A DNA stretch of 64,000 nucleotides from Azorinus chamasolen. Taxonomy: Eukaryota > Mollusca > Bivalvia > Cardiida > Solecurtidae. The notes below the pieces were generated by a model, which ran no database searches, had not been told where the DNA came from, and saw nothing but the letters and a program-made list of their open reading frames with translations. The DNA is taken from positions 64,918,324-64,982,323 of the forward strand of contig OY755242.1 in the NCBI GenBank assembly GCA_963576725.1, read 5' to 3'. Of this stretch, positions 12,467-25,806 are shown one piece after another. The position numbers were made by a program, and so were the translations under genes. Numbering within the stretch: the stretch's first letter is position 1; the number at the start of each line of letters is the position of its first letter.

Positions 12467-12585
12467 ACGAAAAACATGTTACATCGTTTATTCGTATTCA
12501 TGTGAACTTTTTCAAACCTTATTTCGTCATGCGTTGCGTTTCGTGCGTCACATTTGATATTGAAGAAAAGCTATGACGTAAGAAT

Positions 12586-12782
12586 ACAGTAGAACCTGTC
12601 TAAAGCGGACAACCATTTATTGAACATAGGAGTGTTAAAAAGCATGTGGTTGCTTATTGCATGTCAAACGTAATGCAGAAAGCTCATATATGAGATGTCT
12701 GCAATGCTTTTGACCTGCATTAAGCTGCCATCTGCCTTACAAACTCATATTTTTTATGACCACTTAAGACAGGTTCTACTGT
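12586..12782. mobile_element. MITE II-A, diverged
   Basis: TA-flanked tips CAGTAGAACCTGTC and the complement CAGTAGAACCTGTCTTAAG. The core keeps GCAGAAAGCTC and inverted TGCATTAAGCTGCCA but is less symmetric than other copies. Confidence 0.7.
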
Positions 12783-14405
12783 ATGCATACACATGCTGAT
12801 ACCACTTAATGTACAGCTTGATGATTACACTTACACCGAAAATATTATATAGACACACATTGGCGGGATCATGCATATCGTACACCTATAGACAGGTGAC
12901 CGCAAAGGCGTTATCTGTAGTTTCATCTGCTTTAATGTAGATAATTATTAATTATTGCGTACCTTGGTAAGTGTCCAGAAGAGTCGATATATTAGATTGA
13001 GAACTATTCATTTAAAACTTTTTCAAATGCCAGTTCTTTAATCATTGACATGCTCTGAAAGAATGCATACATTACGTTTTGAAACTGTGGCGAAATATTC
13101 GATATGCTATATCCTTTGAAAATGTTAGAAACTCATTGCACAATTATAGGTATCACCCAATACCAATAACGATTTATTTTACTAAACAAAGACAATAAAA
13201 ATGATATTCCCTGAAAATCATTTTGTATTATTTAATGTATGTTTTCACTTAATGCACGAAATCCATTTTGATTTTAAAAATAGATACATTTTCAGACACG
13301 CCTTTTGAAGTAATGTGACACAAACATAACAGTACATTGATGCCACACACACACATGTACATGTAGTTGTTACAAGGAAATCAAAGTATCCATCTTCCTT
13401 GTAAACGGAAGACAACAATGAAACAGCGTGTACATGCAAAAAAGAAACAACATGATACTAATCCGCACCAAATTGATTTCTTCTTGTTTAAAATGAACAC
13501 TAACTGTTCAAACTAAACACGTATTTGGTGGGCTTTGCGTCTTAATGATTCTTCCATTTGCTGATATAACCTTGAAATGAAGTCATTAGAATGCTGATCC
13601 GCACTGAATATGGGGATTTATACCATACCGCTGTTGTAATAGAGTTTAACTGCTATTGTGGATGGTTTTGTTCTATTTGTGAATATTATCATGTTTGATA
13701 GAAACTTAGAAGATCGGGGCAGGTTGTTATTAAATCACATTCCTCGTATCGTCAAAATGAATCCTTGTCTTACAAATTATTCCCTTCTTCAGTCCTGTTC
13801 TTTCTTTCAGAGATACTATATGACCTATATAGAGTCAACATATACTGTATGTAACTAGTTTTAAATAAGACACAATAATAAATGCAACGGTTCTAAGTAA
13901 AATCATATTTGATTGTTAACGAGATAGCATTAATCTTAAGTATTATGGTTTATATTGTAAGATTCATATCTACTTAAATCTAGTGTTGTTCTAATAACTG
14001 TGTGGTTTATTAAGGACTAAGGCGTGTATGGTTTAAAATACACGTTTACTTATCGTTCTATGCGTAGCTCGCCTAATACTGACACTGTAAATAAATATTG
14101 CGTTGGTAAGGAGAATTGAAGTTGCATCTTAACCTGAAGGTGACAAAAACTGACAGCTATAGCCTGCTGATAATTGTCTCGTTGTATGACACAAAACAAC
14201 ATTGACGCGTAAAGATAATGAAATGCGTCGTAGCCAACATGATGGCGATATTTATAAGGACAGTGTTCTTGGTTGAAACCAAGACAAACATATATTTATT
14301 AACACTGGTTGTTTGCTGTCTCTGTTCTTTGATATGAACGAGGCGCCGTAATGGCAGCACAGAATGCTATTTCAAAACAAAGTTAATTTTCTTTAAATTT
14401 GTGTA
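12783..14405. other. No feature recognised
   Basis: About 1.6 kb of AT-rich sequence. Frames of 60-66 codons occur, without recognisable domains. Confidence 0.45.
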
Positions 14406-14483
14406 GCCATTTCCCTCATATGAACGTGTTTTCACACTTTTTTAAACTGAGCAGACCCAGATCAAACGGCTCCTATAGGATGA
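14406..14483. mobile_element. MITE I-B, left half
   Basis: Arm text CCATTTCCCTCATATGAAC followed by GAGCAGACCCAGATCAAACG and GCTCCTATAGGA; it ends at the centre of the palindrome, with no right half. Confidence 0.6.
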
Positions 14484-14654
14484 TGTCTTCTTCAATATTG
14501 AACCATACTCTGTACACATGTCATTATAAACATCTAGTTTATAAATATTTATGATGTAATTTTTTACATATAATGTTCGTCCTGCAGGAAGCTATACCTA
14601 GTTTTGGTGGTCTCATTGGAGCTGTGTTTCTATATCTATAAATAAACATCCAAT

Positions 14655-14895
14655 GATACACTTAAGGATACCACCACTGTGGGTTCGAATCCCGGCATGT
14701 GGATATTTCACGTAAGGAAGTCCTCCAGTTGGCTTAAGGTAGATCGGTGGTTCTATCTGGATGTTCTTCTGTGCACGAAACAGTGCAATTTGTCCCGTGT
14801 ACAGAGGAACCTCTGGGGTCTTCATCCGCCTGTAATTAGCTGGCATGACTGAAATACTGTAAAACAACGTTAAACCTGATAAAAAACGAACCAAA
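14655..14895 (+). mobile_element. tRNA-derived SINE with conserved 3' domain
   Basis: A perfect B box GGTTCGAATCC lies at 14682-14692, with a degraded tRNA 5' half upstream. The body runs through TCCTCCAGTTGGCTTAAGG to a 3' part reading ACTGAAATACTGTAA then ACGTTAAACC. The ACTGAAATACTGT word is shared with the SINE at 51563, suggesting a common 3' domain used by different heads. A frame on the opposite strand is not a gene. Confidence 0.7.
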
Positions 14896-15694
14896 CTTAC
14901 AGTCAATGTGTATTCATTATTTTCACCAGCCTGTAAAGTACGTTTCATAGATATTTATGTTCAGATATAAGTTGCAAATGATAAAAATGGATATAAGCAA
15001 CGATTCATTAGTGGAATACATTTTGTAGTGTTCTGATAGTTTGTGTCTTGGTATATGGATCTAACATGTGTCCTAAAAGTTGCCCAAGTGTGCCATAGAA
15101 TAAAAGCTATGCTTGTCATACAAGACAGACCGTGATCAGTCAACATACTTTGCACATAGTAAGGGTCTGCGATATTTACTAACTTCGTATAGATGTCAAT
15201 GCAAGCTGCAAAGCAAATCTGTCAGACCAAAGATCATACAAATCACTGAGGTACGAATGTATAATTATTCGCAGACGTATCGATTGCTCCCTTGAGAGAT
15301 TATTCATGACATGTAATCATAACTAGATGATTGTTGGTACTTTAGACGATCCATATGCATCAGCGATGTCTGAAGCTTAAAAGGACGTCGTCTGTACATT
15401 TGAAACGGGCAAATGATATGTTTTGTATTAAACGCTGTAGATAATGTACTTGACAATTATAACCAAATACAGTATATGTAATACAGTTAATAAAACACAA
15501 TGATTTTGAGATGCACTAGTTGGTAAGTATCAATATAAGGCAGCCATGAGTGATGATAAAAGTCATGAGGTAGATAGTGTACACCATAATATGTTCTATC
15601 TGCATGCATGTAACTGCCAGGCAGCTGTCCTAACAGAAATGTATTCAAACATAGACGGTATAACAATATAATTATAAAAGAGCAAAGACAGTAT
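14896..15694. other. No feature recognised
   Basis: No supportable gene or repeat. Confidence 0.45.
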
Positions 15695-15899
15695 ACAGTA
15701 AAACCCCTCTAAATCGGACGTTAAAGTTCATATAAATATCGGTCTGTGAGACAGGTGGCAGCTTAATGCAGGGTAAAAGCCATACAGAAAGCTCATCTAG
15801 GAGATTTAGGCATGAATTTCACCCTGCATTAAGCAGCCACCTGTCTAAAATATCTAAATTCTTCTCTACTAGAATTCCGGTTTACAGGAATTTTACTGT
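15695..15899. mobile_element. MITE II-A (pogo/Tigger-like)
   Basis: Left tip CAGTAAAACCCCTCTAAATC flanked by TA; the right tip is its degenerate complement. Core pairs AGGTGGCAGCTTAATGCAGG with CCTGCATTAAGCAGCCACCT around a GAAAGCTCATCTAGGAG centre. Confidence 0.85.
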
Positions 15900-16646
15900 A
15901 AATATTAAAAACCCCGGGCTAAATGCAGTAAATAGTGATTAGTCAGATATGCATCCCATGATTACATACCAAATGAAATACTTGTCAGAATGACATTTTA
16001 CCACTTCATTGACGTACGTGTACCTTATGTTTGGTATAAGAAAACATGGTCTAATTATCGTGGTAAGCTAGGTATTTCAGCTACTAAATATGGTTGTCAA
16101 ATGCCCACATCCCATTTGTAATGAGAAACTAAAACATCCATCATAGTATAGTTCAGCATTGGAAAATAGGTATATATTCATGATTTACAATAAACGGCTT
16201 TGCAACGATAGGTACAATTGTTTCTACGTATAAAGTACAAACTGAAATGAATTATACGGTAAAATTGCATTTTAATTCCTTAGAAAATTAGTTGAGACAT
16301 GGGTTAATTTATCGAGAATATTATATATTGGTCTCTAGCATTTCTATAAGGTAACAATAATGTTCATCTCATTTGTATCTAACCTGCCTGTGTGTTGTCA
16401 CATTGCTTTTTTAATAATCTTAATTTCATAACTTGTGTAATATACCTAATATTCACTCTCTAGTTTCACATAACATATTTACCAAGAACAGATGGAAATT
16501 GTTATGTTTAATCATTCTACAGTAAATTTACTAAATTGATATAAAGTGATATATTTATATATATCCCTTGAATTATATTTCATTGAATTACATCCTTATT
16601 TGAGTATACACGGGTGCCGTCATCCACATATGACATGTAAGAATAG
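15900..16646. other. No feature recognised
   Basis: AT-rich; no supportable feature. Confidence 0.45.
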
Positions 16647-16781
16647 AGGGCTAATACACGTTTATATTCGTACAATAACATCTGCAGTGTCCCGAGGGAC
16701 TGTTGTTGTCCCGAGCCCGATGGGTACAGTACCAAGGAACACTACAGATGTTATTGCCCGAAACTAACGTGTATTATCGCA
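16647..16781. repeat. Short hairpin element
   Basis: Left arm TAATACACGTTTATATTCG...ACAATAACATCTGCAGTGT pairs with right arm ACACTACAGATGTTATTG...CTAACGTGTATTA. Arms are about 48 bp, with a GC-richer loop containing CCCGAG words. Family unknown. Confidence 0.7.
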
Positions 16782-17261
16782 ATTCTTGCATAAAGCATGT
16801 TTCTGTTTTCCTGAAAGTTTCCTCTGTTCATTTAATTGTTCAAAACATATTTTAAAGTATACGCTATTTCTTTGACGGTTCATTCGATTTATTCTGTTAC
16901 CGTGGTACTGTTAAAACGCTGTAATACTCGCGTCTACTGTTGACGTTAGGTCCTGCAAAGGTATAATTAAAACCGGTCAACAACAACGCGCAAGCACGAG
17001 AATCGCCTATTTAATACATGGGCAATCGGGACTACAACAACACGTTTTATACAAGAATATAATTTATAGTAACCCTTAGAATATGAATGAGATTAGATAT
17101 TTGTTCAGTCATTGTGATGGTAATTAATATTACATTGATTACCACACGCATAACACGTTTACAGTATCGCTACCATGCCCTATGTGGTAAAGTGTTATTA
17201 ACACAAGTAAACGGATACTGGTATACAATACTTTTAGTACGGCATTTTGTGACGTTTTGTC
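16782..17261. other. No feature recognised
   Basis: No supportable gene or repeat. Confidence 0.4.
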
Positions 17262-17524
17262 TTAACCCTTTCCTTCATATAAATACCTTTTCACGAATTT
17301 GAAAACAGAAAAGACCCAACTCAGACGACTCAGACGGCTCCTATAGGAGCCGTCTGATCAGGGTCTGCTCTGTTTGCTAATTGAAGTTGATAGATCTGTT
17401 TCTATACTTTTTAAAATGGCTAATTACAACGTCCCATCGTCCGTATGTTAATTATAACTATTTTGTCCATGAATATTTAGTACGTATTGAATCTTTAATA
17501 ACAAAATAACTTGGAAAGGGTTAA
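17262..17524. mobile_element. MITE I-B, full length (piggyBac-like, TTAA)
   Basis: TTAACCCTTTCC at the left and GGAAAGGGTTAA at the right. The centre carries CAGACGGCTCCTATAGGAGC with flanking GATCAGGGTCTGCTCTGTTT. A short internal duplication (CAGACGACT/CAGACGGCT) sits on the left of the core. Confidence 0.85.
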
Positions 17525-18726
17525 ATTATTCTGGTGTGAGGTATGGCGTCACATCTCGTATTTTTATTCAATCTCGTTACGACACATAATCGTCAGATAG
17601 AGCTGGTATGTTTTCGATTAGCGGGCATGGGATACGTATGCCGAGATTCGTTTTTGTTTTGTGTTTGACTCATAAAGAGTTTACCAGATATTATCACATA
17701 ATCTGCCAAAACGGTGTGCCGTAAATCGCGGAAATGCACTAGTGCTTTTTATGCAAATGAGCAGTTAGAATCCAGCTGTACTATGCTGTAAACAATGGCC
17801 GAAACAGCCATCATATATTCATGCAGTATGTTTCACTTTCTAATGCACTTTTGATAAAATGAATCTTATATTTGTGTTAATTACAAATTGTTTTCATGGA
17901 ACTCGTTTACTATAATAAAGCTCGTGTTATATTATTATAGTTAACTCGTTTCATTAAAACAATTTGTAATGAACACTCATGTAAGAACCTCTATTGTTCG
18001 TCATTTCTGCATGATGCCAGTGTTTTAGTTAAGTCTGAAATATTAAACAAATGCATATATTGCAGATGAAATGTGTTTGCAAAGATGACATGAATCAGTA
18101 CAGTTCACAGAAAGTAGACTATATATGTAAAGAATCACGCATTGTCCGTCGTCATCAATATGTAACAAATAATTAATATCGTATCAAACTGGTGTGGCCC
18201 GCCGTTATCTTAATGTAATTGATGTGTGCAGTGCCAAAGATCAAACACATAATCATTTGTCACTGGCGTGGTGCAATATATGATATAACAGATTCTGGCA
18301 AGTGTGAAATAATGAACATGTGGAGTCTTGGGTATGCTTGTATTCGCGGTCGTTATATAAACTTTTCTAATTTGATAGTCCGTTCTCCTAGATTCACACC
18401 AGTGTACTAGATACCAAATATTCTGAGGGCATGAGGTTTTACAATAATATAGACAAATGTGCATATGCACAACACCAGCCTGTCTTTTCATCAATCGAAG
18501 AACACCAGCTAAGCATTTCCTTTTGTATAAATATAAAAATAGGCCGAATAAGTGTCATAGCATCGATGTTCAAGATATCATCTCGATTGAATCCGTCAAC
18601 GAAAACTTACCACAACATGTATGCATAGTGTGTCGCCGCTGTCGCGTTATCTCATACGAGACTGTGTAATTTATATAAGGCTGTTAAACAGATACATTGT
18701 ATTCTTAATGTGTGTTAATAAAGACT
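17525..18726. other. No feature recognised
   Basis: A loose ACAAATTGTTTT / AAAACAATTTGT pairing flanks 17882-17970. No gene supported; an 18.2-18.5 kb frame has no recognisable motif. Confidence 0.4.
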
Positions 18727-18976
18727 TTAACCTTTCGCTTGCTATTCACGTCAATATACCTACCTGTAAATAGTGAAGACCCAGATGAGACAGCTCCTGC
18801 AGGAGCTGTCTCATCAGGGTCTGCACTATTTACAAGTTGATTGTGCAACCAGTGCACTCCACAGCAGTGATTGCACAGCGAAATACTTGTACACATTGAA
18901 GATATATGTAATTATACAACAGGACATGGGTAAAGAAGGAGAAATGTATTTTAAAATTCAGCAAGCGAAGGGTTAA
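18727..18976. mobile_element. MITE I-F (piggyBac-like, TTAA)
   Basis: TTAA at both ends, inverted tips CCTTTCGCTTGC / GCAAGCGAAGGG. The central palindrome has GAGACAGCTCC / GGAGCTGTCTC. About 250 bp, highly similar to the copies at 36100 and 62755, so relatively young. Confidence 0.85.
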
Positions 18977-18999
18977 GAGCAAAACTAAGATATACTATT

Positions 19000-19206
19000 T
19001 GGGCGCCAAATACATTTCATCTCCAATGTCGTCTGTTTCAAGTCTCAGGGTAGAATTTCCTTCAATTTTGTATCCGAAGCGTATGTTGTTATCCGGCAGA
19101 GTTATCCGGCGTTTCATCTGGATCCAAGATGTTTGCAAAGGTAATCACAGATTTGTCCACTGTAACAAACTATGTGTGACCTCGGCGGCGAAAGAGTCAA
19201 TCGAAT
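19000..19206. mobile_element. MITE I-A-like, decayed
   Basis: CATCTGGATCCAAGATGTTT and GGCGGCGAAAGAGT match the right half of I-A; the left half is eroded. Confidence 0.5.
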
Positions 19207-19294
19207 GATAACAAGTAGCATTTAAACCCATTCAAGTTGCTAATGGTATTGTCGTCTTCAATTTATTGTTCTCTTGGATTTATTTCTATCTCAT

Positions 19295-19400
19295 GTCCTT
19301 ACGAGACGCCGAGTCTATCAGCGCTACGGTTGAATGCAAACTGTATGCAAAGGTAATCTAAGATTCGCCATTGATGTCGTTGGCATTTGTACACGTCTTG
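19295..19400. mobile_element. Decayed MITE I-A core scrap
   Basis: GAGACGCCGAG followed by TGCAAACTGTATGCAAAGGT resembles the I-A centre and its right flank. No tips visible. Confidence 0.35.
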
Positions 19401-19701
19401 GAAATCCAATGTCTACAATTCTGGATTCAGTGAATGGTGTGTTAAAATTGTTTAGATATATAATAAACTGAAATGGTTAATTATAAACAGGATATAACCT
19501 GTTTGCTATGTAATTGTCACTTGGAGTCGATGACTGACAAATTACGGATGCACAAGGAAATGAGTGTCTGTGGTTGCCAAATATCGTTATGTTTCAAGCA
19601 CTGATTGTATCCAATTTTAATGTAATGGATGGTATAAAGCCATTCGGATTTTTCATCTAGGTATCGTTCATTACCTCTGTTTGATCTGGTTAGTGTAAAC
19701 A

Positions 19702-19862
19702 TATTGTTATCGCTTTGAACGCTGAATTATCAAATGGGCTATTCCAAAATTCGAAGAGGTCAGGCTCACCGTAAATATTTTAGGATATGTTTTTTATTTT
19801 AGGATATGTTTTAAAGAAAAGAGAAACAACACGAACGATGCAGACCCTGAATGGACTGTTCT
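19702..19862. mobile_element. MITE I-G, left half
   Basis: Matches the arms of 26328 and 38820 (CTATTCCAAAATTCGAA, GGTCAGGCTCACCGT, GATGCAGACCCTGA). It contains a local tandem duplication of ATTTTAGGATATGTTTT at 19779-19815. Right half absent. Confidence 0.55.
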
Positions 19863-20045
19863 ATTAGTATCAATCTCAACAACTGGATCTACCTTGTTAT
19901 CAAATTACATTAATGATTCGATAGCTGCACTAAAACGGTTAACCATATTTCCTTACTTTGTTATGTTGGCTGATGTATGTCCCCGTATCACACATTTCAA
20001 TGATTTATCAGACAAACGATTTGGACGAAAGAGTGACGGTACACC

Positions 20046-20092
20046 ACCCCCCCCCCCCCCACACCCCCACCCCCACACGCGCGCACTTTATT
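20046..20092. repeat. Poly-C / CCCCAC low-complexity tract
   Basis: A run of about 15 C followed by ACACCCCCAC words and a GCGCGC end. The proline-rich frame over it is a simple-sequence artefact. Confidence 0.85.
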
Positions 20093-20187
20093 TGAACTAG
20101 AAACAAAACCGAATGACCGATAACTCTAAATATTTGCATAATTTCGTTCTTCTACGAATTGCATAAATCAGCTGCTTACGATAGATG

Positions 20188-20393
20188 TTTTTATATTTTC
20201 TGGTCCTTCGGGGTCATTAGTTTTGATGTTATTAGTTTTGAAAATTGAATACTGCTTAAGCCGGTGCTACGAGCATGAGTAGTGTTGCACTTTTAATTAC
20301 TACTCATGAACAGACTCAACAAAACTGAGTCTGCAATTATCTCGTTTTGCATTTCTACCTTTGCTTTCGAAGGATCACCCATTTTCAGAATAT
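20188..20393. repeat. Ancient dispersed repeat, copy 2
   Basis: Colinear with 8455-8645: CTGCTTAAGCCGGTGCTA, GAGTAGTGTTGCA and CTTTGCTTTCGAAGGATC. Unknown family. Confidence 0.65.
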
Positions 20394-20776
20394 ATATTAA
20401 ATATATGTTCGGAATAAATTCGGCTAGAAATTTTAAATCGTGGGAATACCGGGTATCACCAGACTTGTGAAACCAAGCTCATCGACTCACTCACTGAACG
20501 ATGGCATGCATCCACATCCATACATCAAGCACAACTAGAGTATGTTTATCTAGACCTAATAACCGTGTTCTAGGATAAGGCTTCTTGTCACTTTTACGAT
20601 GATTTGCCTACATTTGACATGTCTTTATGTTATCAAATTATTCCTGCAGAATTAAAATCAATAATATGGTCTATATAAAGTTAGTGCGTCGTGGCATCCC
20701 AGCTGGTCTACGCATAAGAAGTAAGGGATGTTAATCTAAAGTTTAATTAATAATCACTAATACTATATAAATTGTA
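20394..20776. other. No feature recognised
   Basis: No supportable gene or repeat. Confidence 0.4.
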
Positions 20777-21068
20777 GGTGGTGGTGGTTTAGTGGTAACG
20801 CTCTTGACTATCAGTCCGGAGGTCCGGGGTTTATATCCCGGTCCCTCCCGTAAATTTCAGAGACGCTTTTCCGTGTCTCCCACCCGCACATCCTCTCCAC
20901 CCAGGGGGTTAAAATGGATACCTGTGAGGGTCACTCGCTGGTACTGCGGCTGCATGATTGCGCCATATGTTAGCAGTGCTCAATATTGTAGGCCAATGAC
21001 TCAATGGTCAGGGGAGTAAATGTACAGTCGGCTAAGCGGTCATTCGGACTGAAAGTAGACTATAACTA
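20777..21068 (+). mobile_element. tRNA-derived SINE, family shared with 54647
   Basis: The head resembles a tRNA: A-box-like TGGTTTAGTGGTAACG, anticodon-arm-like segment, and B-box-like GGTTTATATCC. A 200-nt body follows with CTGCGGCTGCATGATTGCGC and ends GAAAGTAGACTATAAC. The copy at 54647-54940 matches from head to tail, so this is a real family. RNA polymerase III transcription is inferred from the boxes. Open frames within are not genes. Confidence 0.8.
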
Positions 21069-21887
21069 GGTAATTTACTCTTTTTTTAATACAATATGTA
21101 CCTGCTTGGAGCTTGGGGATGAGGTCAAGTGTGTAAATGTAAAAAGAAAACGAACTATGGCTATGTTTGAATAAACTGAAATAACTGGACACAGAGAGTC
21201 GCCTATACATATAAATTCATCTGCAGGCAATAGGTAAATCAAACATTGTGGCAGAACATAGTGAAGATTCCAAACAGTAATTTATAAACAATATTGCTCC
21301 TTAGAAGGAGAATAATATCCTTTGGTCTCAAATACTCCAAATAAATGTTTAAAAGGCCAATAATAATTAAATTGTTGCTCCGTCATTTGAATCCGATTAC
21401 AGTGCGTTCTTGGAGTCTGTTCACAACTAACATTGTCTCTTCCAATCTCAATTGTGGTTGGACATTCATTTGTCTAAACACCTTGTTCTCTTTTAAACAA
21501 AATAATTTCTTTCTAATTAAGATACATGGAATCAGTTTCCTCAAGCTGCATTGGTTAATCGGTTCACCCGAATGGGTTCTGTTCACACAGAAGGTATTGG
21601 AATTATTTTGCGACTGAGTTCGTTTGTTTGGTAAAGACACACCTTAACATTTTGAATAACACATACGTTATTTCCAAGTAAGTGACACGTTTACTATTTA
21701 CGTAAACATTACATCGCATGCTACAACAGAAACTGAAGTAACATAAACATGTTTTAAGGCTTTTGACCAAGCGTCTTTTAAGTAATTCCATGATTGTGTT
21801 ATCAACTTATCACTACCATCAAACACAGTATTCTTAAACAGGTTATTATATATAATGAGTGCATATACAGAGCGACAGATAACGATA
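21069..21887. other. No convincing gene
   Basis: Frames of about 85-90 codons on both strands around 21.35-21.64 kb overlap each other and show no recognisable domain. I do not support either. Confidence 0.4.
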
Positions 21888-22060
21888 CGTACTCAAATAC
21901 TAAAACTGTTATTTCTCAACCAAAGTCTATATTGTGACCACTCTTTAGAATCGTCTCTTCGAGACGATTCTAAAGAGCGGTCACGGTATAGGCTTTGGTG
22001 GAGAAATAAAGGAGCTATGCTTAAAAATGTTTAAATTTACGCATCTTATATGGAGCTCTG
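21888..22060. mobile_element. MITE II-D
   Basis: Central palindrome: TGACCACTCTTTAGAATCG pairs with CGATTCTAAAGAGCGGTCA around GTCTCTTCGAGAC. Flanks ACTCAAATACTAAAAC and TGGAGCTCTGCA are shared with 58229-58405 and partly with 1437. The core is that of II-C, but the outer sequence differs. Confidence 0.7.
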
Positions 22061-22280
22061 CATATATCATTCAAACCAACACTAAATTGTACCCTATGTT
22101 TCACTAGTGTATCATTTACTAAAACAGTGTACACCCACATTACCTAAGCCAGGTTACTAACAATATGATGCCTAAGAGTGCTTACTCGAGAATTCGGTGT
22201 ATATCACGGACAGTGTAATTTGTCGTGTTTTGAAAACTGCAGTTTACTTTATCTTTGACGCAGAATTAGATAAAAATGCC

Positions 22281-23059
22281 ATTCACGGACTTGAAGCCCG
22301 ATCAGCTACGGATACAATCCGGCAATATTCGTGGTAGTCTGTATTGGTCCGTAGCTTTCCGGATTTTAGCTGTAGTCATACGTAGATTTACTTGTATATC
22401 CGTGACAAATTTGAAGCATGTTTAAAACTTGACCAACGATCAAACAACCGTAGTGCATCCTTACTAAACCGTATTAGAACGTACGGATCCGTTTTAGTCC
22501 GCACTAAAACCGTATTACTCCGTACTTATTACAGTGCACAGGCCCTGACAAGTTTCGTTCCGTATTAAACCGTGTCATTTCCGTATTTGACCATGTCGTA
22601 CCGTAAAAACCGTATCCCTCATGACCCTTTCCTACATTATCTTACCATAGGTACGTTAATACCCGTAGTCACACCTTTCTGTGCATCCGTATCGGACTAC
22701 GGAAATTGGCATTTCTGTGGTCATCCGTAAGATTTAATCAAAAGTGGTTTAATACGGATATAACACGGTTTAATCCGGAACGACACGTGTCGGAGCGTGT
22801 GCACTGCGGATAAACAACAGTTTGCTGCGGTATACGTAAGAGTTAGTACGAATAAGAACGGTCTAATATGGTATAGCACGGATGCACTACGGTTGTTTGT
22901 TCAGTAGTCAAATTTTGAACTTGTTCAAAAATTGTCACGGATATACAAGTACTACTACGTATGACAACGGCTAAAATACAAAAAGCTACGGACCAATACA
23001 GATTGCCACGAATGATGCCAGATCAAATACGAACCTAATCCGGCGTCAAAACCCTGAAT
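22281..23059. mobile_element. Foldback element rich in CCGTA/TACGG words (FB-1)
   Basis: A 780-bp imperfect inverted repeat. The left arm (ATTCACGG..., TCTGTATTGGTCCGTAGC, ACTTGTATATCCGTGAC, CAACCGTAGTGCATCC) is matched on the right in reverse (GGATGCACTACGGTTG, GTCACGGATATACAAGT, GCTACGGACCAATACAGA). Arms carry many copies of CCGTA or its complement every 10-25 bp. No coding capacity. Confidence 0.8.
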
Positions 23060-23087
23060 GTGTGACCTAGGCATACATTGTAACACA

Positions 23088-23264
23088 TGTGACAGTTTAA
23101 TGCAGGTCGAAATTAATGCTGATAGCGCCTACAAGAGCTTTCAGCATTATTTAGACATACACATAAGTGAGGAATTGCCAAGATAACAACTCGAACTTCT
23201 GTTATCCCGATGTAATTTGTATGGTCCCTTGATATTTGATATATTAAAGTTCGAATGTAGTTTA
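23088..23264. mobile_element. MITE II-B, truncated
   Basis: Contains the II-B core (AGTTTAATGCAGGTC, ATTAATGCTGA, GAGCTTTCAGCATTA) and right-arm text AACTCGAACTTCTGTTATCC. The left tip is missing and the right tip is decayed. Confidence 0.6.
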
Positions 23265-23295
23265 AATCACAGTGAAAGTGTCTAGCCTTACATAT

Positions 23296-23503
23296 ACAGT
23301 AAACCCCCGGTAATGCTACCACCTGAAAGAGGCATAGTTCTGGGTGCTAAATGCATCATGTGGTAGCTTAATGCAGGGTAAATGTAATGCAGAAAAGCTC
23401 CTAGAGGTGCTGTCTGCATTACTTTTGTCCTGCATTAAGCAACCACCTGCTTTTTAAGACGCCCATATTCCATTAATTGGTCGCAATAGAGGGGTTCTAC
23501 TGT
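23296..23503. mobile_element. MITE II-A (pogo/Tigger-like)
   Basis: Tips CAGTAAACCCCCGG and complement CAGTAGAACCCCTCTATTGC; TA-flanked. Core pairs GTGGTAGCTTAATGCAGG with CCTGCATTAAGCAACCAC around GCTCCTAGAGG. Close relative of 61589-61796. Confidence 0.8.
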
Positions 23504-24249
23504 AAATATAAATGCAAATTAAGGCAAACGTTTGCGTGTCTAATTTTATTTCTTATGCTATTTTCTCAGATTGTCTCATACTGCTTAATTAGTACGTGTG
23601 TTTGTTTGTGCTAATTAAACGTCTGTTTCTGCCAACTATGGTTTTGTTGAACGTTCTTTCTATCATGTGTCTATGGTATTTTTGTCAATTGCCAATCAGA
23701 TCTCCCTATGTAGCTTACTAATTTAATTAGATTTCTCGTCCTTTTCCATTTGAGTCAGTACCCAAAGATTAACTTCTAAATTGACATGACGCGGATGTTC
23801 AGTTGATGTATAATCTGCTGATCATACTCTGGTGTAGGTCATTTGTTTACATCAATATATTAACGCTACTGTATCCACGTCCCTTCTGCTGGTGTTAGTA
23901 ATATCTCGCCAACCTATTGTATTGATCTGAGGGAGATAATCATTCTCACTACAGAAGTCAATGATGCATTATACGTTATCGAGTATTTTTTTCAGATTGA
24001 TAACTAGCAAACGATACGCAAATATATCACCACGGTAACACTCACACCATTTTAAACAATCGCTGTAAGACATCTAGTATAAGCCGTGTAATATGTGTGC
24101 TGCAAAGTAAGACAAAAAACTTAATAGGCCTGAGATGAACCACAACAGACTCACAACTAAGAGCACATACAGTCACACACATGCGCATGGTACACATATA
24201 AGCACATAACATACCACACCACATGTAAATACAAACACACATACATCAC
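23504..24249. other. No feature recognised
   Basis: No supportable gene or repeat before the CA-rich tract. Confidence 0.4.
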
Positions 24250-25123
<874 letters not shown>

Positions 25124-25529
25124 ACAAACACATCTTTAAAATACAGCAACTATGACATGTTATAAATAGAACACTAAGGTACATATAGGAATATCGCCTT
25201 AGACCTACTAGTGGCTATAACACGACCAATGGGGTTTCAAATCATGTTTATGTTGGCGTGTTCAATCTCAAACTAATCCTATCTTCATCCTATCAGACGA
25301 ATGTTGTAAATAGATATAATCCTTCGATCGGCTGCACAAAAACTCTCTATAAGAAGATATTTATCATCAACGAATGCCGGATTTGAAAGATTTTGAGTTT
25401 TCAGATGTAATAAGCATAATGTACGTACGCGTATGCAGCGTGTACGATGTCACGTAATAGCTAAGATTGAATAGGGTGAAATGCGTTTTGAGTATTCAAT
25501 AGCAGTTTAATGAAACACATCGTACCGAG
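25124..25529. other. No feature recognised
   Basis: No supportable gene or repeat. Confidence 0.4.
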
Positions 25530-25758
25530 TAAACACATTTCCTCCCAGTGACGCATTTTGGCGCTACTGTAAAAGTCACATTTAGAAACCATTGTAATAA
25601 ATAGAGCATTTTCTCTATAAAAGCAAATGCTCTATTTATCACAGTGGTTTCAAAACTACACAATTGTGAAAATTAACTTTTCTCTAGTACATGCTCCTTT
25701 TCGGTAGACTTATTAAAAAAGACTGGATCTAAAAACAGCCAATAAGGGAATGGGTTAA
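25530..25758. mobile_element. MITE I-C (piggyBac-like, TTAA)
   Basis: The right end GGGAATGGGTTAA is clear; the left end is decayed (CATTTCCTCCCAGTGACG). The centre pairs ATAAATAGAGCATTT with AAATGCTCTATTTATCACA. I-C is the most abundant sub-family here besides I-B. Confidence 0.75.
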
Positions 25759-25806
25759 ACAACGTTTGAATTGAATTACTTCTCGCTATAATCACTTCTC
25801 GCATGA

